Positions 7,455-15,197 of a stretch of DNA of 55,226 nucleotides are shown piece after piece. The notes under the pieces are model-generated. The model made no database searches and had not been told where the DNA came from. It saw only the letters and a program-made list of their open reading frames with translations. Location: contig JANYGW010000163.1 of assembly GCA_025359245.1 (NCBI GenBank), forward strand, positions 1 through 55,226, read 5' to 3'. Position 1 is the stretch's first letter; each line of letters opens with the position of its first letter. A program made the translations under genes and the position numbers. This DNA is from Massilia sp. Its GTDB lineage: Bacteria > Pseudomonadota > Gammaproteobacteria > Burkholderiales > Burkholderiaceae_D.

Positions 7455-9512
7455 ATGAAACGTCTCACAAGCCACGCCGGCTGGGCCGCGCTGTCGCTGG
7501 GCGGCGCCTGCGCGCTGGCCTACATCGCCCTCAAGCGCGGAGAAACCATCAACGCCATCTGGGTCGTGGCCGCCGCCATCTGCGTCTACCTGATCGCCTA
7601 CCGCTTCTACAGCAAATTCATCAGCGAAAAAGTGCTGGTGCTCGACCCTAATCGGCAGACCCCGGCCAACAAGTTCAACGACGGCCTCGACTACGTCCCC
7701 ACCAACCGCTACGTGCTGTTCGGCCATCACTTCGCCGCCATCGCCGGCGCCGGACCGCTGGTCGGCCCGGTGCTGGCCGCGCAGATGGGCTATCTGCCCG
7801 GCATGATGTGGATACTGGCCGGTGTCGTCTTCGCCGGCGCCGTGCAAGACTTCATGGTCCTGTTCATCTCCACGCGCCGCGACGGCCGCTCGCTCGGCGA
7901 CTTGATCAAATCCGAACTGGGCGAAATCCCCGGCATCATCGCCCTGCTCGGCACCTTCATGATCATGGTCATCATCCTGGCGGTGCTGGCGCTGATCGTC
8001 GTCAAGGCGCTGACCGGCTCGCCGTGGGGCAGCTTCACCGTCATGGCCACCATTCCGATTGCGCTGTTCATGGGCGTGTATTCGCGCTTCATCCGGGTCG
8101 GGCGCATCGGCGAGATTTCCGCGATCGGCTTCGTACTGCTGATGCTGGCCATTGTCGGCGGGCAGTACGTGCAAGCCAGCCCGGTGCTGGGGCCGATGTT
8201 CACCTACACCGGCGTCGAACTGACCTGGATGCTGATCGGCTACGGCTTCGTCGCTTCCGTCATTCCCGTGTGGCTGCTGCTGGCGCCGCGCGACTACCTG
8301 TCGACCTTCCTTAAAATCGGCACCATCATGGCGCTGGCGATCGGCATCCTGTTCGTCGCGCCCGACCTCAAGATGCCGGCGATCACCAAGTTCATCGACG
8401 GCAGCGGCCCGGTCTGGTCGGGTAGCCTGTTTCCCTTCCTGTTCATCACCATTGCCTGCGGCGCCGTGTCGGGCTTCCACGCGCTGATCGCTTCCGGCAC
8501 CACCCCGAAAATGCTGGAGAACGAACAGCACGCCCGCTTCATCGGCTACGGCGCGATGCTGATGGAATCGTTCGTCGCCATCATGGCGCTGGTGGCCGCC
8601 TCGACCATCGATCCGGGCATCTATTTCGCGATGAACAGCCCGAGCGCGCTGCTCGGCACGACGGCGCAATCGGCCGCCGCCGCGGTCAGCCAGCTCGGCT
8701 TCGTCATCACGCCCGACATCCTGATACAGACTGCGAAGGATGTCGGCGAAAACAGTATCATTTCGCGCGCGGGCGGTGCGCCGACGCTGGCGGTCGGCAT
8801 GGCCAACATCCTGTCGGGCGCGCTGGGCGGCAAGCAGCTGATGGCCTTCTGGTACCACTTCGCGATCCTGTTCGAGGCGCTGTTCATCCTCACCGCGGTC
8901 GACGCCGGCACCCGCGCCGGGCGCTTCATGCTGCAAGACTTGCTGGGCGCCTTCGCACCATCGCTGAAACGCACCGAATCGCTGCCGGCCAACCTGATCG
9001 CCACCTCGCTGTGCGTGGCGGCCTGGGGCTATTTCCTGTACCAGGGCGTGGTCGATCCGCTGGGCGGCATCAATACCTTGTGGCCGCTGTTCGGCATCGC
9101 CAACCAGATGCTGGCCAGCATCGCGCTGATCCTGGCGACCTGCGTGCTGTTCAAGATGAAGCGCGCCAAATATGCGTGGGTGACGATCGTGCCGACCGTG
9201 TGGCTGCTGGTATGCACGCTGACCGCCGGCTGGCAGAAGATCTTCCACGCCAACATCAAGATCGGCTTCATGGCGCATGCGCACAAGTTCCAGGCGGCGA
9301 TCGACCAGGGCCTGGTGCTGGCGCCGGCCAAGTCCATGGCGCAGATGGAGCGCATCGTGTTCAACGATTATGTCGACGCGACACTGGCCGGCTTTTTCAT
9401 GCTGGTGGTGCTGGCGGTGCTGGTGTACGGCGTGCGCACGGTGCTGGCGGCGCGCGCGAGCGGCACGCCGAGCGCCAACGAATCGCCGTTCATCGCCACG
9501 GCGCAGGCCTGA
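7455..9512 (+). CDS. cstA: CstA-family carbon starvation / pyruvate-type transporter
   Basis: A 685-residue polytopic membrane protein of usual CstA/BtsT length, starting at an ATG preceded by GGAGGAG. Family hallmarks seen: NRYVLFGHHFAAIAGAGPLV near residue 85, GAVQDFMVLFISTRRDGRSL, GFHALIASGTTPKM and the C-terminal DYVDATLAGFF. About 16 membrane helices are expected. CstA and BtsT (YjiY) move pyruvate and possibly peptides across the inner membrane. It is followed after 2 bp by a YbdD/YjiX-type partner, as in E. coli cstA-ybdD and yjiY-yjiX, and is divergent from a Cache kinase/regulator pair. Substrate not shown by sequence. Confidence 0.95.
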   Translation: MKRLTSHAGWAALSLGGACALAYIALKRGETINAIWVVAAAICVYLIAYRFYSKFISEKVLVLDPNRQTPANKFNDGLDYVPTNRYVLFGHHFAAIAGAGPLVGPVLAAQMGYLPGMMWILAGVVFAGAVQDFMVLFISTRRDGRSLGDLIKSELGEIPGIIALLGTFMIMVIILAVLALIVVKALTGSPWGSFTVMATIPIALFMGVYSRFIRVGRIGEISAIGFVLLMLAIVGGQYVQASPVLGPMFTYTGVELTWMLIGYGFVASVIPVWLLLAPRDYLSTFLKIGTIMALAIGILFVAPDLKMPAITKFIDGSGPVWSGSLFPFLFITIACGAVSGFHALIASGTTPKMLENEQHARFIGYGAMLMESFVAIMALVAASTIDPGIYFAMNSPSALLGTTAQSAAAAVSQLGFVITPDILIQTAKDVGENSIISRAGGAPTLAVGMANILSGALGGKQLMAFWYHFAILFEALFILTAVDAGTRAGRFMLQDLLGAFAPSLKRTESLPANLIATSLCVAAWGYFLYQGVVDPLGGINTLWPLFGIANQMLASIALILATCVLFKMKRAKYAWVTIVPTVWLLVCTLTAGWQKIFHANIKIGFMAHAHKFQAAIDQGLVLAPAKSMAQMERIVFNDYVDATLAGFFMLVVLAVLVYGVRTVLAARASGTPSANESPFIATAQA

Positions 9513-9514
9513 TC

Positions 9515-9715
9515 ATGTTAAGCGAACTGGTCCAGGCCGGCCGCTATCTGGGGCAAAGCATGCGCCTGATGGTCGGCCTGCCCGAGTACAGCACCTACGT
9601 CGCGCACAGGGAGGCGACCCATCCGGGCGAGCCGATGATGAGCTACGATGAATTTTTCCGCGAGCGCCAGGAAGCGCGTTACGGCGGAGCAGGAAAACGC
9701 GGCGGTTGCTGCTAG
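9515..9715 (+). CDS. YbdD/YjiX family small protein (DUF466)
   Basis: 66 residues, ATG 2 bp after the cstA stop. YLGQSMRLMVGLPEYSTYVA, HPGEP and MSYDEFFRERQEARYG are the conserved YbdD/YjiX signature. The protein ends in GGCC. These small proteins always accompany CstA-type transporters and are thought to be needed for transport. Clearly the second gene of the cstA operon, followed at once by a terminator. Confidence 0.92.
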   Translation: MLSELVQAGRYLGQSMRLMVGLPEYSTYVAHREATHPGEPMMSYDEFFRERQEARYGGAGKRGGCC

Positions 9716-9716
9716 G

Positions 9717-9747
9717 AAAACGGGACGCTGCGGCGTCCCGTTTTCTT
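9717..9747 (+). terminator. Rho-independent terminator of the cstA operon
   Basis: CGGGACGC and GCGTCCCG form an 8-bp stem with a TGCG loop, flanked by AAAA and TTTT. It begins 2 bp after the stop of the YbdD/YjiX gene. Confidence 0.9.
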
Positions 9748-9800
9748 ACGTGAAAACTTCCCCGACATCGCAAGCACGCCCTATCACAGCGCACGCCACG

Positions 9801-9833
9801 GTGCCCTCGCGCCTGCGGGGATCCATACTGAGG
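9801..9833. repeat. Single arm of dispersed palindromic repeat
   Basis: CTCGCGCCTGCGGGGATCC followed by ATACTGAGG matches one arm of the repeat family; no opposite arm is seen. It is the only recognisable item in the 9748-10009 gap before the hybrid kinase gene. Confidence 0.6.
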
Positions 9834-10009
9834 CAGCGCAAGCCCTTCGCTGTTCTCTCCCCGGAAACACCCCATTCCACGCTTCCACAAAGCATTGCCC
9901 CCCAGTTGCCACAGGGCGTCCTTTGTTCAGAATCAAGACTGTCAAGTTTCTTTACACGTATATTTTTCCTGCCGGAATCCCAATTCCCCACTAAGAATTG
10001 CCTTCAACC

Positions 10010-12856
10010 ATGTTGAACTTCGAGCGCTCCAGTCTCAACAAGAAGTTGACGATCATTTCGTTCTTGTCGACGGGCACCGCCTTGCTGTTCGTGTTCGTCG
10101 CCTTCACGGTCACCTCGGTGCTGAACCACCGCAAGGACGAGGGCATGCAGCTGTCGTCGTTCGCCGGCGTGATCGGCACCAACAGCGTCGACGCGCTGAC
10201 GTTCAACGACCGCACCCAGGCCCAGAACACGCTGGCGGCGCTGAAGGCGAAGGACGAGATCGCCACTGCCGTGCTGTTCGACCGCAACGGCATGCTGTTC
10301 GCGCAATACGTGCCGGCCGGCCGCGCCGAGCCCGCCCCCAATGCGCCGGTGATGGGCATGGACGACGACGCGCTGGCCAACGCCAATCGCGACGGCAGCA
10401 CCTTCTGGTCGACCCGCATGCGCTTGTACCGTCCCGTGACGGACAGGAACAACTACCAGATCGGCATCGTCATGATCGAAGCCGACCTGGCCACGATGTG
10501 GCTCGACATCCTCAAGAGCCTGGGCGTGATCGCCGCCGCGATGGGCGGTTCGCTGCTGGTCGCGCTGATCCTGGCCAGCCGCTTCAAGGGCAGCATCGCC
10601 GATCCCGTCACCAAGCTGATCCATGCGGCGCAGAAAGTGTCGGCCAGCCAGAACTACAATTTCCGCATCAGCCACCAGCGCACCGACGAGCTGGGCACGC
10701 TGATCGACAGCTTCAACGACATGCTGGCCCAGATCGAAGGGCGCGGCGCCGCGCTGACCCACCATCGCGACGAGCTCGAGCGCCAGGTCGGCGTGCGCAC
10801 CGAGCAGCTGGAAAAGGCCAAGAACGCGGCCGAAGCGGCCAGCCGCGCCAAGAGCGCCTTCCTGGCCACGATGAGCCATGAAATCCGGACCCCGATGAAC
10901 GGCGTGCTGGGCATGACCGAAATGCTGCTGGGCACGGCGCTGACCGACGCCCAGCGCAATTTCACCAAGCTGGTCAAGCGTTCGGGCGAGCATTTGCTGG
11001 TGATCATCAACGACATCCTCGATTTTTCCAAGATCGAAGCGGGCAAGCTGTCGATCGAATACATCAACTTCAACCTGTGGGACTTGCTCGACGACATCAA
11101 CAACATCTACACGCCGCAGGCCCAGCCCAAGGGCATCGCGCTCGACTTCGACATCGCCAACGATATCCCGATCGCCATTTGCGGCGACCCCAACCGCTTG
11201 CGCCAGATCATGGCCAACCTGCTGGGCAACGCCATCAAGTTCACCGACCACGGCCAGATCCTGGCCAAGGTCCAGGTCACCGCCGAGGACGGCCCCACGG
11301 TCGGCTTGCGCTTCGAAGTGCACGATACCGGCATCGGCGTCTCGCGCGACGCCCGCAGCCGCATCTTCGAAGCGTTTTCCCAGGCCGACGACTCGACCAC
11401 CCGCAAATACGGCGGCACCGGCCTGGGCCTGGCGATCTCGCGCCAGCTGGTGGAACTCATGGGAGGCAAGATCGGCGTGGAGAACGCGCCGACCCAAGGC
11501 TCGGTCTTCTGGTTCACCGTCAGTTTCGACAAGCGCCGCGTCGACGCCGATGAACCGGGCACGGCTCTGAAAACCATCGAGGGCTTGCGCGTGCTGATCG
11601 TCGATGAACAGCAGGACAGCCGCGAAGGCCTGGAGCAGCAGCTGGCCGACTGGCAGCTGGGCGCCGACAGCGCTTGTTCGGCCACGGACGCGCTCGAACG
11701 CCTGGCCAACGCCGCGCACGCCAGGCAGCCCTACGACGTCGCCATCATCGACATGGACCTGCAGCGCACCAGCGGCTTGTCGCTGGCGGCCGCCATCAAG
11801 CGCGCTCCGGCCACCAGCGCCACCCGCATCCTGCTGATCAGCGACAACCGCCTGGCGGCCGACCCGGTGCAGCGGCGCGAAGCGGGCGTGGCCTACCAGC
11901 TGATCAAGCCGGCCCGCACCGGCGACCTGTTCGAATGCATCATGACGCGCCCGCGCGGCAAGGGCGCGCTGTCGACCGACCTGCCGGCGCAGACCGCCGC
12001 GCCGGTCGCGCCGGCCGCGCCGGCCGCCGCGCCAGGGGTCAGGCCGGCGCGCGTGCGGCGCGTGCTGCTGGCCGAAGACAATCCGGTCAATGTCGAAGTG
12101 GCGATCGCCATGCTCGACAGCCTGGGCCTGGTGGTCCAGTGCGCGCGCAACGGCGAGCAGGCGCTGCAGGCGGTGCGCGAGGGCCTGTTCGACATCGTGC
12201 TGATGGACTGCCAGATGCCGGTGATGGACGGCTTCGCGGCCACCGCCGAAATCCGCCGCCACGAACAGGCCGGCGGGCGCGGACGCACGCTGCCGATCAT
12301 CGCCATCACCGCCAACGCGCTGCAGGGCGACCGCGAAGCCTGCTTGGCGGCCGGCATGGACGATTACCTGAGCAAGCCATTCACGCAGCAGCAGCTGGGC
12401 GCGGTGATCGGGCGCTGGATCGGCATGCCGATCGCCGCCGTGGTCCACCACGACGACGAGCCGCCGGTGCTGCCGCCCGAAACGCGCGAAGTGATCCAGC
12501 GCGTCGCCATCAACCGCCACGCGCTCGAGAACATCCGCGCGCTCAGCCGCGACCGCGGCGACGCGCTGGTGCACAAGGTGATCGCCGCCTACGTCGACGA
12601 CACGCCCGGCCACCTGCTCACGCTGCGCCACGCGATCGCCGGGCTCGATCCGGGCAAGCTGCGCAAGGTCGCACACAGCCTCAAATCGAGCAGCGCCAAT
12701 GTAGGCGCTGAAGCATTGGCGCAGCTGTGCAAGGATATGGAAACACTGGGGCGGACCGACACAACCGAAGGCGCGGCCGTCATCCTCACCGACATGGAGC
12801 AGGAATTCCAGGCAGTGCGGCATTCGCTCAGCGCCATCCTAGAGAAGGAAAATTGA
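10010..12856 (+). CDS. Hybrid sensor histidine kinase (CHASE8-like, HAMP, HisKA, HATPase, REC, REC, HPt)
   Basis: A 948-residue BarA-like multistep phosphorelay kinase. TM1 at about 13-37, a periplasmic CHASE8-like region (MQLSSFAGVIGTNSVDALTF), TM2 at about 170-190, then HAMP. HisKA has His290 in FLATMSHEIRTPMNGVLGM. The ATPase has NLLGNAIKF, DTGIGV and GGTGLGLAIS. REC1 (about 525-645) has IIDMDL. REC2 (about 682-805) has LLAEDNPVN, LMDCQMPVMDG and KPF. A C-terminal HPt has VAHSLKSSSANVGAEAL. The start is the ATG at 10010; a TTG at 9998 is less likely. The next gene, a REC-GGDEF-EAL protein, begins after 1 bp and is the obvious phosphorelay output. Confidence 0.94.
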   Translation: MLNFERSSLNKKLTIISFLSTGTALLFVFVAFTVTSVLNHRKDEGMQLSSFAGVIGTNSVDALTFNDRTQAQNTLAALKAKDEIATAVLFDRNGMLFAQYVPAGRAEPAPNAPVMGMDDDALANANRDGSTFWSTRMRLYRPVTDRNNYQIGIVMIEADLATMWLDILKSLGVIAAAMGGSLLVALILASRFKGSIADPVTKLIHAAQKVSASQNYNFRISHQRTDELGTLIDSFNDMLAQIEGRGAALTHHRDELERQVGVRTEQLEKAKNAAEAASRAKSAFLATMSHEIRTPMNGVLGMTEMLLGTALTDAQRNFTKLVKRSGEHLLVIINDILDFSKIEAGKLSIEYINFNLWDLLDDINNIYTPQAQPKGIALDFDIANDIPIAICGDPNRLRQIMANLLGNAIKFTDHGQILAKVQVTAEDGPTVGLRFEVHDTGIGVSRDARSRIFEAFSQADDSTTRKYGGTGLGLAISRQLVELMGGKIGVENAPTQGSVFWFTVSFDKRRVDADEPGTALKTIEGLRVLIVDEQQDSREGLEQQLADWQLGADSACSATDALERLANAAHARQPYDVAIIDMDLQRTSGLSLAAAIKRAPATSATRILLISDNRLAADPVQRREAGVAYQLIKPARTGDLFECIMTRPRGKGALSTDLPAQTAAPVAPAAPAAAPGVRPARVRRVLLAEDNPVNVEVAIAMLDSLGLVVQCARNGEQALQAVREGLFDIVLMDCQMPVMDGFAATAEIRRHEQAGGRGRTLPIIAITANALQGDREACLAAGMDDYLSKPFTQQQLGAVIGRWIGMPIAAVVHHDDEPPVLPPETREVIQRVAINRHALENIRALSRDRGDALVHKVIAAYVDDTPGHLLTLRHAIAGLDPGKLRKVAHSLKSSSANVGAEALAQLCKDMETLGRTDTTEGAAVILTDMEQEFQAVRHSLSAILEKEN

Positions 12857-12857
12857 C

Positions 12858-14963
12858 ATGCCAGCTATCTCCAACAAACGCGGCGTCGTGCTGGTCGCCG
12901 ACGATGACCCGGTGATGCGCCTCTTGATGCTCGAAATGCTCGGCCAGGTCGGCCTGGACGGCATCGAAGCCGAAGATGGCCAGCAGGCGCTGGAACGCTT
13001 CCAGAGCATGGCGCCCGACCTGATCCTGATGGATGTCGAGATGCCGAACATGGACGGCTTTACCGCCTGCCGCGAAATCCGCCGCATCGAAACCGGCAGC
13101 GCCGTGCCGATCATCATGGTCACCGGCGGCGACGACATCGAAGCGGTCACCAACGCCTATGAAGTGGGCGCCACCGATTTCGTGTCGAAGCCGATCAACT
13201 GGCCGATCCTGGGCCACCGCGTGCTGTACGTGCTGCGCGCCAGCGACGCCATCGTGCGCCTGCGCATCGCCGACGCGCAGAACCGCGCGGTGCTGGCGGC
13301 CATCCCCGACACCTTTTTCCGCCTCAGCAAGGACGGCTACTACCTCGACTACGAACAGGGCCACGACGCCAGCGTCACCGGTCCGACCGACCATTGCGTG
13401 GGCAAGCATATCGGCGAGGTGCTGCCGCGCGACACCGCCGAGCGCATCCTCGAACAGATGCAGGTGGTGCTCGCGACGCACGACATCGGCTCGGTCGACT
13501 ACGAGCTGGTACGCGCCGGCGCGGTGCATCACTTCGAAGCGCGCCTGGTGGCGACCGGCGCGAGCGAGGTGCTGGGACTGGTGCGCGACATCAGTGAGCG
13601 CAAACGCACCGAGGAGCAGATCCGCCGGCTGGCCTATTGCGACAGCCTGACCGGCATCCCGAACCGCCAGGCCTTCCTCGAAACGCTGGAGCGCGAACTG
13701 AATCGCTCCAAGGTCGGCAACAAGAAATTCGCCGTGCTGTTCATGGACCTGGACGCGTTCAAGCGCATCAACGACACGCTCGGCCACAACGTCGGCGACC
13801 ACCTGCTGAAAATCGTCTCGGAGCGCCTGCGCGAAACCATCCGCCCGAGCGACCTGGTCTCGCGCGGCGACCAGTCGCACAACCTGGCGCGCCTGGGCGG
13901 CGACGAGTTCACGATCCTGATCCCGGACCTGGACCGGGTCGAGAACGCGCTCAACGTCGCGCACCGGGTCAAGGATGCGATGCGCCGGCCCTTCCTGATC
14001 GACGGCCACGAGATCTTCGTCACCGCCAGCATCGGCATCTCGCTGTTCCCCGAGGACGGCGACGATTGCGACTCGCTGCTCAAGTACGCCGACACCGCCA
14101 TGTACCACGCCAAGAACTGCGGCAAGAACAACGCCAAGCTGTATAGCTCGTCGCTGACGATGCAGATCATGAGCCACGTGAAGCTCGAAGTCGGCCTGCG
14201 CAAGGCGCTCAAGAACGAGGAACTGTACCTTTTGTACCAGCCGCAGATCGAAGTGCGCACCGGCGAGATCGTCGGCGTCGAAGCGCTGGTGCGCTGGCGC
14301 CATCCGGAACGCGGCATCATCTCGCCCACCGAATTCATCCCGCTGGCCGAAGAGACGGGCCTGATCGTGCCGATCGGCGAATGGGTGCTGCGCACCGCCT
14401 GCATCCAGGCCAGGCAATGGCAGAAATCGACCCAGCGTTCGCTGCGCATGGCGGTCAACCTGTCGGCCAAGCAGTTCAAGGACGAGAACCTGACCCAGAT
14501 CGTGGTGTCGGCGCTGGCCGACACCGGGCTCGACCCGCGCCTGCTGGAACTGGAGCTGACCGAAGGCACCTTGATGGACGACGCGCGCGCCACCATGGCC
14601 ACGCTGGAGCAGCTGCGCGCGATCGGCGTGTACCTGTCGATCGACGACTTCGGCACCGGCTATTCGTCGATGAACTACCTCAAGCGCTTCGACGTGCGCG
14701 CGCTCAAGATCGACAAGAGCTTCATCTGCGGGCTGCCGCAGGATTCGGAGAACGCCGCGATCACGCGCGCCATCATCGCGATGGCGCACGGACTGAAGAT
14801 GATCGTCGTGGCCGAGGGGGTCGAGACCGACGAGCAGCTGGTGATGCTGGAGGAATACGGCTGCGACCTGGTGCAGGGTTTCTACCTGGGCCACCCGTCG
14901 CCGCAGGAAGCGATCATGCAGATGCTGCAAAAGGCCAGCGCTTTGACGCTATTGATGAAATAG
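12858..14963 (+). CDS. REC-PAS-GGDEF-EAL response regulator (c-di-GMP turnover)
   Basis: 701 residues, with AAGGA before the ATG. The REC domain (9-125) has DDD at 15-17, phospho-Asp59 in LILMDVEMPNMDG and VSKPI. A PAS-like region (about 145-250) ends in DISERKRTEE. The GGDEF domain has an intact LGGDEF, but an insertion (SRGDQSHN) lies between the RPSD that would be the I-site and GGDEF, so normal product inhibition may be lost. The EAL domain has EALVRWRHPERG and DDFGTGYSSMNYLKRF and looks catalytically complete. It is translationally close to the upstream hybrid kinase, so the pair should form one pathway from an envelope signal to c-di-GMP. Confidence 0.94.
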   Translation: MPAISNKRGVVLVADDDPVMRLLMLEMLGQVGLDGIEAEDGQQALERFQSMAPDLILMDVEMPNMDGFTACREIRRIETGSAVPIIMVTGGDDIEAVTNAYEVGATDFVSKPINWPILGHRVLYVLRASDAIVRLRIADAQNRAVLAAIPDTFFRLSKDGYYLDYEQGHDASVTGPTDHCVGKHIGEVLPRDTAERILEQMQVVLATHDIGSVDYELVRAGAVHHFEARLVATGASEVLGLVRDISERKRTEEQIRRLAYCDSLTGIPNRQAFLETLERELNRSKVGNKKFAVLFMDLDAFKRINDTLGHNVGDHLLKIVSERLRETIRPSDLVSRGDQSHNLARLGGDEFTILIPDLDRVENALNVAHRVKDAMRRPFLIDGHEIFVTASIGISLFPEDGDDCDSLLKYADTAMYHAKNCGKNNAKLYSSSLTMQIMSHVKLEVGLRKALKNEELYLLYQPQIEVRTGEIVGVEALVRWRHPERGIISPTEFIPLAEETGLIVPIGEWVLRTACIQARQWQKSTQRSLRMAVNLSAKQFKDENLTQIVVSALADTGLDPRLLELELTEGTLMDDARATMATLEQLRAIGVYLSIDDFGTGYSSMNYLKRFDVRALKIDKSFICGLPQDSENAAITRAIIAMAHGLKMIVVAEGVETDEQLVMLEEYGCDLVQGFYLGHPSPQEAIMQMLQKASALTLLMK

Positions 14964-15095
14964 CGCACTTCAGAAATCGTGGAGCTCGCGATTTCAAATA
15001 CGCCAACCGACATCAGATATTCAAGTCTCGATTTGCGTTTTCCATGAGCGCCCCATGGCCAAATATCACAGTGCGCGAACACGGGGCCAGCCAGC

Positions 15096-15197
15096 TCACT
15101 TCACAAACGTCAGCGTATGCTCCGCCGGCCCCGGCAGCAACGGCGTCGGCGTGCCCGCCACCCATGCCGCGTGCCCCTTCAGGAAATACGGCGACAA
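15096..15197 (-). pseudogene. Out-of-frame 3' tail of the penicillin acylase gene
   Basis: On the minus strand the reading frame two bases ahead of the main one continues LSPYFLKGHAAW and ends HTLTFVK before a TGA at 15096-15098. This is the tail expected after GGQSGHP in the penicillin acylase family. The annotated frame instead ends in CRRIS. A one-base loss in the CAAGGG region (15195-15200) explains it. Confidence 0.75.
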
